DNA of 64,000 nucleotides from Sphingomonas insulae (GTDB lineage: Bacteria; Pseudomonadota; Alphaproteobacteria; Sphingomonadales; Sphingomonadaceae). The stretch spans positions 1,457,001-1,521,000 of the forward strand of contig NZ_CP048422.1 of the NCBI RefSeq assembly GCF_010450875.1, written 5' to 3'. Made by a program: the position numbers and the translations under genes. Below, piece by piece: positions 44,323 to 53,059 of the stretch (positions are counted from its first letter, which is position 1; the number at the start of each line of letters is the position of its first letter). The notes below the pieces were generated by a model. That model worked only from the letters and a program-made list of their open reading frames with translations, had not been told where the DNA came from and did not search any database.

Positions 44323-44663
44323 GGCGAACTTCCCGATTCGTACTGCCGCAGCAATGCGCCCCCCGGGTTAACATTCCGTATCGACGCCCGGTCCGAGTCG
44401 CAGCGCGGAATGGCGTCTTGCCCGCGTGAACGAGCGCACCGGCCATCCGTTCCAGGGCTTCCGAAGCGCCGGGTCTGGGCCGGCTCCATGCCGAACCATA
44501 TTGAAATTAGATCACGAAATGGGACAGAATTCGGCCATTTCGATTGTCTTCTGTTGTATGCGCGTTTCAAGAAAGAAACGCTATCACAACGAGTTAACCT
44601 TCAATTCACTCGACGGGTAAACAGCAAGGTAACTAATTAGTTCCGTCGGAGGGGGCGACGGGC
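44323..44663. other. Divergent promoter region of the pilus cluster
   Basis: An AT-richer 341-bp stretch between the exported protein (minus) and the first pilin gene (plus). It contains an inverted repeat GCGTTTC-6-GAAACGC (44562-44581), a possible regulator site. GGAGG lies 11 nt before the ATG at 44664. No gene is apparent. Confidence 0.55.
44562..44581. promoter_or_regulatory. 7-bp inverted repeat before the pilus operon
   Basis: GCGTTTC and GAAACGC flank AAGAAA, about 80 bp upstream of the first pilin ATG. It could be an operator or an RNA hairpin in the leader. No regulator can be assigned. Confidence 0.35.
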
Positions 44664-45230
44664 ATGTCGATGGCGAGGGGCGTTTCAGCGATGCGGGGGG
44701 GCGCGATCCGGGTATTGGCCGCTGCCGCGCTCGCCGCCGCCGTTTCGGCGACGCCGGCGCAGGCGGAAGCGGTGCATCAGGACAAGCTGGTCCTGAACGT
44801 CCATGGCCGCGTGCCCGAACATTGTGCGCTGGGCGGTATCGGCGACATGAATTTCGGCGATCTGACCAAGACCGGGATCGAGCGCGCCGCGCAGATCGGG
44901 TTCAGCTGCAACGTGCCGTTCCAGCTCAGCATCCGTTCGGCGCGCGGCGGACTTGCCAACGAAGCCTTTCCACAGGGGCAGGGACCCTATGCCGGCCTGG
45001 TCCCGTATTCGGTGGCGGTGTCGATCCCGGTGCGTCGGCCGGGCAGCGACATGCTGACCCAAAGCTTCACCAGCACGGCGCTGCTGGGGGGCGCGACGAT
45101 GAGCAGCGGCGGCGGAATCGCGCTCGACGGCATGCAACTGACCGTCGTGCTCGCGCCGCCGTCGTCGGAGGCGGGGCTGCTGGGCGGCCGCTATTCCGAA
45201 ACGGTGACCATCACGGTGGCGCCCATCTGA
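44664..45230 (+). CDS. Spore coat U (SCPU)-domain pilin subunit
   Basis: The 188-residue protein has a signal peptide (VLAAAALAAAVSATPAQA) and an SCPU fold: DKLVLNVHGRVPEHCALGGI, GDMNFGDLTKTG, IGFSCNVPFQLSIRSARGG (two cysteines for the SCPU disulfide), then GGRYSETVTITVAPI, the donor-strand type C-terminus of chaperone-usher subunits. It is the first gene of the pilus operon in its direction. The start could also be the ATG at 44670 or 44691. Confidence 0.85.
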   Translation: MSMARGVSAMRGGAIRVLAAAALAAAVSATPAQAEAVHQDKLVLNVHGRVPEHCALGGIGDMNFGDLTKTGIERAAQIGFSCNVPFQLSIRSARGGLANEAFPQGQGPYAGLVPYSVAVSIPVRRPGSDMLTQSFTSTALLGGATMSSGGGIALDGMQLTVVLAPPSSEAGLLGGRYSETVTITVAPI

Positions 45231-45245
45231 CAGGTTTTCAGGATC

Positions 45246-45274
45246 GTGCTGCCGACGATTGCGGGCGGTAGCAC
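45246..45274 (+). terminator. Weak hairpin after the first pilin gene
   Basis: GTGCTGCCG pairs with CGGTAGCAC (one G-T) across an 11-nt loop, 15 bp after the stop at 45230. No T-run follows, so read-through is possible. Confidence 0.35.
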
Positions 45275-45410
45275 CAGGTGACGGGGCAACCACCCCCGCA
45301 CCGACGTCAAACCCGCAAGATCAGCCGGCAGTCGCCGGTCAGTAGGCGTTCGCAGTGTGATGTTGTCGCCGGACAATCGTGTCGGGCGGCACAATAATGG
45401 GGAAAAAAGC

Positions 45411-46211
45411 ATGAAGTCGATTCTCAAGGCAGGCGCCGCAGTCGCGGTCGTTCTCACCTCGGTTGCCGCCAACGCGCAGACGACGACCACCAACACCGTC
45501 TACTCGGCGCAGCCGGTCGCGGCCGTCACGCGCACCGTGATCGTCTATGATCCGATCTTCGGGGTTTTCCCGGTCGGCACCAGGACCGAGGTGATTTCGC
45601 CGGCCAAGACCTCGGCCGAGCAGTTCGCAGCCGGCGTCGGCAGCAAGTATTCGGACAGCGCCACCTCGACGGGCAACACCGACGGCAACCAGACGACCGT
45701 CTCGAACAGCTTCACGATGACCGGCAACGTCACCAAGGACTGCTCGTTCTACGGCGGCACCGATACGGCGCATGACATCAATCTGGGCACCATCGGCGTG
45801 CGCACCGGCAACAACGACAACGTGTCGCAGGCGTTCAACCAGCGTGATGGCATGACGGTCAACGTCAACAGCGCCACCGCGGGCTGCAACTACAACAACA
45901 CCGTGTCGATCGCCAAGGACAACGGCGCGGTCGGCCTGCTCAACAAGGATGCCGGCAGCTACGATCCCGCCCAGTTCACCGATCGCATTCCTTACAGCAT
46001 CAGCGCGTCGTGGACGGGTGCGGATCTCGGCACCAAGGTGACCAAGGCCCAGAAGCTGGACGTTGCGCAGACCCAGGGCAGCAACAACCAGCAGGGCGGC
46101 GCATGGCGCTCGTCGTTCAACATGGACGTGACCCTGCCCGCACAGACCAACAAGGCGCTGGTGGCCGGCACGTACACCGACAAGATCACCGTGACGCTCG
46201 CCACGATCTGA
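45411..46211 (+). CDS. Likely major pilin of the archaic chaperone-usher system
   Basis: The 266-residue exported protein has a signal peptide MKSILKAGAAVAVVLTSVAA, then a Thr/Asn/Val-rich beta protein. Two cysteines (NVTKDCSFYGG and ATAGCNYNN) could form the pilin disulfide, and it ends GTYTDKITVTLATI, very like the end of the other subunits (SETVTITVAPI; SDILTITVATL). This motif is the SCPU-type C-terminal strand. RBS GGGGAA upstream of the ATG. The strong hairpin right after it suggests it is expressed above its neighbours. Confidence 0.8.
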   Translation: MKSILKAGAAVAVVLTSVAANAQTTTTNTVYSAQPVAAVTRTVIVYDPIFGVFPVGTRTEVISPAKTSAEQFAAGVGSKYSDSATSTGNTDGNQTTVSNSFTMTGNVTKDCSFYGGTDTAHDINLGTIGVRTGNNDNVSQAFNQRDGMTVNVNSATAGCNYNNTVSIAKDNGAVGLLNKDAGSYDPAQFTDRIPYSISASWTGADLGTKVTKAQKLDVAQTQGSNNQQGGAWRSSFNMDVTLPAQTNKALVAGTYTDKITVTLATI

Positions 46212-46221
46212 TCTGTCGACC

Positions 46222-46250
46222 TGGATGGGAAGGCGGTGCCTTCCCATCCA
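46222..46250 (+). terminator. Strong hairpin after the major pilin gene (partial terminator)
   Basis: A perfect 13-bp stem (TGGATGGGAAGGC / GCCTTCCCATCCA) with a 3-nt loop, followed by TTTAT, begins 11 bp after the pilin stop. It is the best intrinsic-terminator-like structure in the window. As chaperone and usher genes follow, it probably lets only part of the transcripts through, giving more pilin than assembly proteins. Confidence 0.8.
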
Positions 46251-46311
46251 TTTATCACGGGATGACGGGCCGGGCCGTGCATGCCGATGTTTCCCGGGGG
46301 GATATTCTCTG

Positions 46312-47154
46312 ATGATGGCTTTGCGCTGCCAATCCTTTGCAGCCCGGGTTCTGCGGCCCGCGATCCTGGCGCCGACGCTGGCGACGGCCGCGATCGTCGC
46401 GATCAGTGGCGCCTGTGCGATGCGCGTGTCGCCGATGGTCGTCGAAATGACCACGCGGGGCAGCGGCGCAACCGCGCGGGTCGAGGTGCAGAACCTCAAT
46501 CCCGGCGCGCTGCCGTTCGAAACGCGGATCACCCGCATCGATTACGACGACAAGGGCGTGATGACCGAAACGCCGGCCGACGGCGATTTCCTCGTCTTTC
46601 CGCCGCAAGGTGTCTTGCCGGCCGGCGCCCGCCAGGTGGTGCGCCTGCAATGGGTCGGCGATGCCAACCTGCCGGCCAGTCGCGGCTATTATCTGTCGGT
46701 CAACCAGCTGCCGGTGTCGCTCGCGCCCGGTCAGGCGTCGGGCGGTGCGCAGGTGCAGGTCGTCTATCATATGAAGGCGCTGATTACCGTCGCGCCGCCC
46801 AACGCCAGCCCCAAGGTCGAGGTTGTCAGCGCCAAGCCGATATCGATCGTGCCCAAGGCGCCGCCGGCTCTGCCGGGTGCCGCCGCGGCACCCGCGGTGC
46901 CCGCTGCCGCCGTTCCGGGCATCGAACTGGTGGTCCGCAACGTCGGCACCCGATACGCGATGATGGCGGGCGAGCCCTGGACCATCGAGGGCACGGGCGC
47001 CGATGGCAAGCCGGCCAGGTTCGTCCTGTCGGGCGATACGCTGGGTCGCGCGATCGGCGTGGGGTATCTGGCGCCGCTGGGCGGCCTGCGCACGTTTCAG
47101 GTCGCGACGGACGTCACGTTCCGGGGCCCGGTCAAAGTCCGCTTCGGAAAATGA
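46312..47154 (+). CDS. Periplasmic pilus chaperone (PapD-like)
   Basis: The 280-residue protein folds as two Ig-like domains: residues about 37-160 (MRVSPMVVEMTTRGSGATAR, VLPAGARQVVRLQWVG) and 195-280, joined by an Ala/Pro-rich loop (ALPGAAAAPAVPAAA). Chaperones of this family cap pilin subunits until the usher receives them. The N-terminus carries a hydrophobic leader. ATG at 46312 or 46315. Its stop overlaps the usher ATG (ATGA). Confidence 0.85.
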   Translation: MMALRCQSFAARVLRPAILAPTLATAAIVAISGACAMRVSPMVVEMTTRGSGATARVEVQNLNPGALPFETRITRIDYDDKGVMTETPADGDFLVFPPQGVLPAGARQVVRLQWVGDANLPASRGYYLSVNQLPVSLAPGQASGGAQVQVVYHMKALITVAPPNASPKVEVVSAKPISIVPKAPPALPGAAAAPAVPAAAVPGIELVVRNVGTRYAMMAGEPWTIEGTGADGKPARFVLSGDTLGRAIGVGYLAPLGGLRTFQVATDVTFRGPVKVRFGK

Positions 47155-49892
47155 TCCGGCTGCGGGCGCGGCATCTGGGTGCCGCATCCTTGATGGCCAT
47201 CATGGCCCACGCGCCCGTGGCGGCGCAGGTCAGCGTGCAACTGCCCGGCCGCGGCACGGTGCCGACGGTTCCGTCGCCGGCATCTCCCGGCCAGACTGCG
47301 CCCGGCGGCGCGCCGGTGCAACAGCCGGTGCAACAGCAGCCGTCGGTCAGCGTGCCGCTGCCGGGCGCCGCACCGACGCCGCCGCCGCCGCAACAGCAGC
47401 CGCCGGTCAGCGTGCCATTGCCGGGCGCCCCTGCGACGCCGTCCGTTCCGACGGTGCCGATCGGCAAATACGGGCGGCCCGACATCAATCCCTATGATCG
47501 CGACATCAACCTGACGGTGCCGCTGCTCTACCGGACCCGTTCGCTGGGCGAGGTGCCGGTATTGCTGACCCATGACGACCGGTTCGTGGTCGACACCGCG
47601 CCGTTCCTGCAATTGCTGGCGCCGCTGCTCAGCACCGAGGCGCGCCTGAAAATGGGCACGATCCTGAAGGACAAGCCGACGTTTTCGTCCGACGATCTCG
47701 TGCAGAGCGGCATTTCGCTGGACTATGACCCCGGCTCGCTGTCGGTGGTGGTGTTGCAGATCGCGCCGAGCGAACGGGCGATGGAATCGCTGTTCAAGGC
47801 GCCGACGAACGAGGACGACAAGATCGACCTCACGCCATCCTTCTTCTCCGCCTATCTCAACCTCAACGTCGCCGAAAGCCGCGTCTGGGGCGCTGGCGGG
47901 CGCTGGACCAAGCCGTCTTTCTACGTCAACGGCGCCGCGCGGGTGGGGCCGGTCGTACTGGAAGGCGACGTCCAATATGCCGAGGATTTCGGCATTTTCG
48001 GCAGCACCTATCGCTTCGACCGCAACTACGTCCGCCTGGTCTATGACGAACCCGACAGCTATCGGCGCTGGCTCGCCGGCGACCTGACACCGGACATTCG
48101 CGGGCAACAGAGCTACGTCCAGCTCGGCGGCGTCGGCGTATCGCGCCAGCGGCGCCGGTTCGACCAGTATCGCTCGGCGATTTTGCAGGGCAATCGCCAG
48201 ATCGTCCTGCAACGCAACTCGACGCTGGACGTCTATCGCAACGGGTCGCTGCTGAAGCAGGTCCGGCTGGATGCGGGCTCGTACGACCTGTCGTCGCTGC
48301 CGCTGGTGACGGGGTCGAACGATGTCGAGGTGCGGGTCCGCGACGATGCGGGCGGGGTGCAGACCGTGGCGTATCGTTCGTATCTGGATCCGATCGACCT
48401 GCAGCCGGGCGACTACGAATATGCCGGCTATATCGGGCGGACCAGCCGCCGGTTCGGGCGGACGCCGACCTATGGCGGTCCGCTGTCCTTCACCGGTTTC
48501 TATCGCAAGGCGTTCCTCGACAAGCCGGCGATCGGGGTCGGCCTGCAAGCCAGTCGCGATGTCCAGGTGGTGACGGGCCAGACGCAGTTCGTGCTGCCCA
48601 ACGGTGGCCGCATCCAGTTCAACCTGGGCGCCAGCCACACCCGCACACGCGGCATGGGCCAGTCGATCGGCCTCGCCTACGATCAGATATTCGACCGCGG
48701 CGGCCTGGTCGATTCCTTCACGTTGAGCGGCGATTTCCTGTCCAGGCGCTATGGCGGGCTGGGCTATGCCGAACCCGACAACACCAGCAGCTGGAGCCTC
48801 AATGCGCAATATGCCCGCGCACTGACGTTCGACCTCACGCTGCTGATGGGGGCAAGCTACCTCAAGAGCCGCGCGGTGTCCGGCGACACCTATCGCCTTG
48901 ATGCCAGCACCGCCTATCGCCTGACGCCGCGCTGGAGCGTGCGCGGCGGCGTCAACTATACGCGGTTCGGGATCAGTTCCAGCGATCGCAAGGGGTTCGG
49001 CTTCAACCTCGGCCTCGTGTATCAGCCGGGCTATCGCGACCGGGCGGAGGCGCGCTACGATGGCGCGACCGACACCGCATCGGTGTCCTACGCCCATTCC
49101 TCGACCGGCCAGATCGGCAGCGTCGGCTATGGCGCGCTGGCCGGCCGCGACCTCGGATCGGTCAACGTCCAGGCGTTCGGCGATTACACGGGCAACCGCT
49201 TCGACGCATCGGTCAGCCACGCCGCCTACGGCACCGGTTTCGGCTCGATCACCAACCAGCAGGTCTCGTCGGTACGGGTCGGCACGGGCATCGCCTTTGC
49301 CGGCGGCCATGTCGGGATCGGGCGGCGGATCAACGACAGCTTCGCCCTGCTCTATCCGCACGCCACGCTGCACGGGCGCAGCGTCGTCGCCGGTCAGTCG
49401 CTGGCCGGCAACAACTACCTCAGCCAGAGCGGCCCGCTGGGCGCAGCGGTCAACGGTTACCTGACCTCCTATGTGACCCAGTCGGTGCAATATGACGTCG
49501 CCGACGTGCCGACCGGCTATGACGTCGGTCCGGGCGTGATCCGGGTGAAGCCGCCGTATCGCAGCGGCTATGCCTTGCGCATCGGCACCGATGCGTTCGT
49601 CAGCGCGACGGGTACGCTGATCGGACCGGACGGCAAGCCGATGGTCCTCGTCGGGGGACGTGCGATCGCCAGGACCCCGCCCAAGGGCAAGGACGGCAAG
49701 ATCGTCCCGCAACCGTTCTTCACGAACTCCATCGGCCGGTTCGCATTGCAGAACCTGCGGCCGGGAACCGGGTATCACGTCGAACTCTTCGGATCGGACA
49801 ACGGGTTCGACTTCGCCGTGCCGGCCGACAGCGACGGGCTGGTCGACCTGAAGACGGTGGCGGTGGGTATGGCAACGGGAACGGGACAATGA
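47151..49892 (+). CDS. Fimbrial outer-membrane usher with Pro-rich N-terminal extension
   Basis: The 913-residue usher secretes and assembles the pilus. After a signal peptide (residues 1-25) comes a 70-residue Pro/Gln-rich segment with three near-copies of VSVPLPG, which is not typical of Pap/Fim ushers. The barrel region has FFSAYLNLNVAESRVWG, NRQIVLQRNSTLDVYRNGSL, LVTGSNDVEVRVRD, YAGYIGRTSRRFG and a beta-rich middle, then the C-terminal plug and domains around GRFALQNLRPGTGYHVELFG. The ATG overlaps the chaperone stop by 4 nt, as does its stop with the next start. Confidence 0.88.
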   Translation: MIRLRARHLGAASLMAIMAHAPVAAQVSVQLPGRGTVPTVPSPASPGQTAPGGAPVQQPVQQQPSVSVPLPGAAPTPPPPQQQPPVSVPLPGAPATPSVPTVPIGKYGRPDINPYDRDINLTVPLLYRTRSLGEVPVLLTHDDRFVVDTAPFLQLLAPLLSTEARLKMGTILKDKPTFSSDDLVQSGISLDYDPGSLSVVVLQIAPSERAMESLFKAPTNEDDKIDLTPSFFSAYLNLNVAESRVWGAGGRWTKPSFYVNGAARVGPVVLEGDVQYAEDFGIFGSTYRFDRNYVRLVYDEPDSYRRWLAGDLTPDIRGQQSYVQLGGVGVSRQRRRFDQYRSAILQGNRQIVLQRNSTLDVYRNGSLLKQVRLDAGSYDLSSLPLVTGSNDVEVRVRDDAGGVQTVAYRSYLDPIDLQPGDYEYAGYIGRTSRRFGRTPTYGGPLSFTGFYRKAFLDKPAIGVGLQASRDVQVVTGQTQFVLPNGGRIQFNLGASHTRTRGMGQSIGLAYDQIFDRGGLVDSFTLSGDFLSRRYGGLGYAEPDNTSSWSLNAQYARALTFDLTLLMGASYLKSRAVSGDTYRLDASTAYRLTPRWSVRGGVNYTRFGISSSDRKGFGFNLGLVYQPGYRDRAEARYDGATDTASVSYAHSSTGQIGSVGYGALAGRDLGSVNVQAFGDYTGNRFDASVSHAAYGTGFGSITNQQVSSVRVGTGIAFAGGHVGIGRRINDSFALLYPHATLHGRSVVAGQSLAGNNYLSQSGPLGAAVNGYLTSYVTQSVQYDVADVPTGYDVGPGVIRVKPPYRSGYALRIGTDAFVSATGTLIGPDGKPMVLVGGRAIARTPPKGKDGKIVPQPFFTNSIGRFALQNLRPGTGYHVELFGSDNGFDFAVPADSDGLVDLKTVAVGMATGTGQ

Positions 49893-50821
49893 CGATGACC
49901 ACGGCGCGATGGATCCTGGCCGCCCTTGCAGGCCTGCTCACCCTGGCCTCGCCGGCCGACGGCAATGCGCAGACGCTGCCGGCGCAAGCGTCGCCCGATT
50001 GCAGGCTGCGGATCGACACCGCCGCCACCAACTGGGTCATCGACGGCTACGACCTGTTCGGCGGCGGGGCGGCCGCGGGCGCCTATGACGTGCTGTTCGT
50101 CAACCAGGGCGAGCGGGAATGCCGCTTCTATCCCCGCTTCGATACCGATCAGGCGACGCTCGGCCTGCGTGCGGAGGGCGGGGCGGCGGTGGCCTACACG
50201 CTGCTAGATACGTTCGGGCAATATGATGCGACCCCCGTCGCCGGGCGCACCGTGCGCCGTCCCGTCAATCGCCCGGTGGTGCTGGTGCCGGGCGGGCAGC
50301 AACTGGTGCGGTATCTGTTCACGGTGGGCGTGGATGCGTTGCAGGGCGACGGCCTGTTCACCCAGCGGCTGCTGCTCACGGCGGAGGATCTCGCGGGCAA
50401 CCCGCTGACCCAACGTCAGGTGGTGGTCGGTATCAACGTCCTGCCCTCGGCGACGCTGTCGCTGGCCGGTGCCTTCACGCGCAACGGGTCGCAGGCGGAC
50501 ATCGACCTGGGCGATCTCAGCGCCGGGGTGGGCGCCCTGCCGCTCGCGCTGCAGGTGATGAGCACGCGTGGCTATCGCCTCGGCATCGATTCGCTCAACG
50601 GCGGCAGGCTGCGTCTCGCCGGCACTGACTGGAGCGTCCCCTATGCGCTGTCGATCCAGGGGCAACCGATCCGCTTCGGCGAAAACGGCGGCTACGTGTC
50701 CGGCAACACCCCCGGTATCCACCGTGATTCGCTGCCGCTCTCGTTCACCGTTGCCCCGGTGTCGGACCTGCGGGCGGGAAGCTATTCGGATATCCTGACG
50801 ATCACCGTGGCGACGCTGTGA
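49889..50821 (+). CDS. SCPU-domain tip adhesin or minor pilin
   Basis: The 310-residue exported protein (signal peptide ending ASPADGNAQ) has an N-terminal domain with two cysteines (SPDCRLRID; ERECRFYPR) and a C-terminal SCPU-like domain ending SDILTITVATL. Two-domain subunits at the end of archaic chaperone-usher operons are usually tip adhesins that bind surfaces. The receptor is unknown. Translationally coupled to the usher by ATGA. Confidence 0.85.
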   Translation: MTMTTARWILAALAGLLTLASPADGNAQTLPAQASPDCRLRIDTAATNWVIDGYDLFGGGAAAGAYDVLFVNQGERECRFYPRFDTDQATLGLRAEGGAAVAYTLLDTFGQYDATPVAGRTVRRPVNRPVVLVPGGQQLVRYLFTVGVDALQGDGLFTQRLLLTAEDLAGNPLTQRQVVVGINVLPSATLSLAGAFTRNGSQADIDLGDLSAGVGALPLALQVMSTRGYRLGIDSLNGGRLRLAGTDWSVPYALSIQGQPIRFGENGGYVSGNTPGIHRDSLPLSFTVAPVSDLRAGSYSDILTITVATL

Positions 50822-50870
50822 CATCAGTGCGGCCGGGCACGCGAGCCTCGCTGCCTGCCGGCCGCCGCGA

Positions 50871-52085
50871 TCACGTCACCGCGTTGCGCGTCGAGAAGGC
50901 GGGATCGCGCCACTCCTCGGTCGCGACGATGGCGCGGAGGTGTTCGCCGGCCTGCCACACGTCCTCGTGGCTGAGGTAGAGCGGGGTGAGGCCAAGACGC
51001 AGGATGTCGGGATCGCGGAAATCGCCGATGACGCCGCGGGCGATCAACGCCTGGGTCAGGGCATAGGCATAAGGTGCGCGAAAGCTGATGTGGCTGCCGC
51101 GGGCGGCGGGGTCGGCGGGGCTGACGCAGGAGAGGCCGGCGGCAGCGCCGGCCTGCGCAAGGATGGCGAACAGCGCGGCGCTCTTGGTGGCGAGCGCGTC
51201 CTCGTCGATGCCGGTCCAGAGGTCGAGTGCGACCTCGAGGCTGGCCATGGCGAGGATCGAGGGGGTGCCGACCAGCCAGCGCTTCATCCCGTCGGCGGGG
51301 CGGTAGCCGTCCTGGAAGGCGAAGGGTTCGGCATGCCCCATCCAGCCGCTGATCGGATTGGCAAGGGCCGCCTGGTGCCGCCGCGCGACATAGAGGAAGG
51401 CGGGGGCACCGGGACCGCCGTTCAGGAATTTATAGGTGCAGCCGACCGCCATGTCTGCCTCGGCGGCGGTGACGTCGAGGCGGACCGCACCGACGCTGTG
51501 GCTGAAATCCCAGAGCATCAGCGCCCCGGCAGCATGCGCGCGGGCGGTCCAGCCGGCGAGGTCGAAGCGTTCCGACGTCTTGTAGTGGACATGGGTGAGT
51601 AGCAGCAGCGCCGTATCGTCGTCGAGCGCGTCGGCAAGCGCGGCGCGCTCCACCACCTTCAGCCGGGCACCGGGGACGCAGGCGACCGCGCCTTCTGCGA
51701 TGTGGAGGTCGGTGGGGAAGTTGCCGGCCTCGCTCACCACCGTGCGGCGGCCGGAATGGTGGCGAAGGGCGGCGACGATCGCCTTGAACAAATGGGTGGA
51801 GGTGGTGTCGCCGACGATCACCTCGTCCGCGGCCGCACCGATCAGCGGCGCGATTTTGGCGCCGAGCCGCTGGGGAACGTCGATCCACCCCTCGTTCCAG
51901 CTGCGGATCAGGCGGGTGCCCCATTGCCGCTGCGCCGCGTCGGCAAGGGCAACGGGAACGCTGCGGGGCAGCGCGCCGAGCGAATTGCCGTCGAGGTAGA
52001 TGACGCCGTCGGGCAATGCGAAACGGTCGCGGAACGGCGCGATCGGATCGGCGGCGTCGAGGGCGCGGGCGTCTTCGCGGGTCAT
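50871..52085 (-). CDS. kynU: Kynureninase
   Basis: KynU is a PLP enzyme that cleaves kynurenine to anthranilate and alanine. The 404-residue protein has IYLDGNSLGALPRSVP, DTTSTHLFKAIVAAL, HVHYKTSERFDL and the PLP lysine region VGCTYKFLNGGPGAPAF, all diagnostic. The ATG at 52085 overlaps the stop of the upstream alpha/beta hydrolase (4 nt). No kynurenine 2,3-dioxygenase or tryptophan dioxygenase is in the window. Confidence 0.95.
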   Translation of the reverse strand: MTREDARALDAADPIAPFRDRFALPDGVIYLDGNSLGALPRSVPVALADAAQRQWGTRLIRSWNEGWIDVPQRLGAKIAPLIGAAADEVIVGDTTSTHLFKAIVAALRHHSGRRTVVSEAGNFPTDLHIAEGAVACVPGARLKVVERAALADALDDDTALLLLTHVHYKTSERFDLAGWTARAHAAGALMLWDFSHSVGAVRLDVTAAEADMAVGCTYKFLNGGPGAPAFLYVARRHQAALANPISGWMGHAEPFAFQDGYRPADGMKRWLVGTPSILAMASLEVALDLWTGIDEDALATKSAALFAILAQAGAAAGLSCVSPADPAARGSHISFRAPYAYALTQALIARGVIGDFRDPDILRLGLTPLYLSHEDVWQAGEHLRAIVATEEWRDPAFSTRNAVT

Positions 52086-52912
52086 GCGGCTACTCCGAGT
52101 GCGGCGAGGATGAGGGTGCATGTCCGGGTCCAGGCGGCGGAGCCGGGGGCGATCAGTTCGACATGGCCGGTGTCGGCGACGGTGTGGAGGTCGACGAGGT
52201 CGCCGGCGGCGCGGGCCTGCGTCCGATGGTCGATGGCCATGCGATAGGGGACGATGCGATCCTCGCGGCCGGCGACCAGCGTCTGCGCCACGCCGAGCGG
52301 CAGCAGCGGCGGGATCGAGGTGTCGGCAAACGGCTGCGGCCGGTCGCCGACGAGTTGCGCGATCACCGCGGTGCCGCAGCCATTGTCCGGGCTGGCGGCG
52401 ACCGCGGCGAGATCGGGCAGGCCGCCGAGCACGACGACGTGGCGGATCGGCAACGGATCGGGATCGTGCAGCGTGCTGGCCACGGGCAGGCGGTGCCGGG
52501 CCGCCAGCCACAGCGCGAGGTGACCGCCGGCGGAATGGCCGACCGCGATCATGCGGGTGAGGTCTAGGTCGTGGCCGGCAGCGTCCATGCGCAGCCGATC
52601 GGCGGCGGCGGCGGCGTCGCGGAAGGTGCCGGGATAGCCGCCGCCGTCGCGATCGACGCCGCGATAGTCGATGTTCCACACCGCGACGCCCTGCCTGCGC
52701 AGGTCGGCGGCGGCCCAGTCCATCAGGCGGCGATCGGCGATGCCCGTCTGCCAGCAGCCGCCATGGACCATCAGCACGACCGGGTGCGGTCCGGCGCCGG
52801 CCGGCCGCCACAGGTCGATGCGCTGGAGCGGGTCGGGGCCATAGGCGATGGTGGCGTCCGGCGTTTCGCGCGGACGGGCGGTGAGGTCGGGCCAGGTCAG
52901 ATAGTCGGTCAT
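52082..52912 (-). CDS. Alpha/beta hydrolase, probable kynurenine formamidase
   Basis: The 276-residue serine hydrolase has the HGG oxyanion motif (VVLMVHGGCWQTG), nucleophile GHSAGGHLALW, a catalytic Asp near VAGREDRIVP and His in DTGHVELI. This type acts as arylformamidase in some organisms, hydrolysing N-formylkynurenine. Overlap with kynU by 4 nt strongly supports that role. Formally it could be another esterase. ATG at 52912, divergent from parC. Confidence 0.85.
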   Translation of the reverse strand: MTDYLTWPDLTARPRETPDATIAYGPDPLQRIDLWRPAGAGPHPVVLMVHGGCWQTGIADRRLMDWAAADLRRQGVAVWNIDYRGVDRDGGGYPGTFRDAAAAADRLRMDAAGHDLDLTRMIAVGHSAGGHLALWLAARHRLPVASTLHDPDPLPIRHVVVLGGLPDLAAVAASPDNGCGTAVIAQLVGDRPQPFADTSIPPLLPLGVAQTLVAGREDRIVPYRMAIDHRTQARAAGDLVDLHTVADTGHVELIAPGSAAWTRTCTLILAALGVAA

Positions 52913-53059
52913 GCGTGTGCCGGCGCTAGCCGATGTGGCGGCGGGCATCCACTGTCCCGCCGTCATCGCGCATTCCGTCGGGCGCGGGAAGCGGCCGCCG
53001 GGGGCGCTGCCGGAGGGGGCGTTGCCGTTTCCGGCCCTGCCGCCTAGTGTGTTCCCGAT

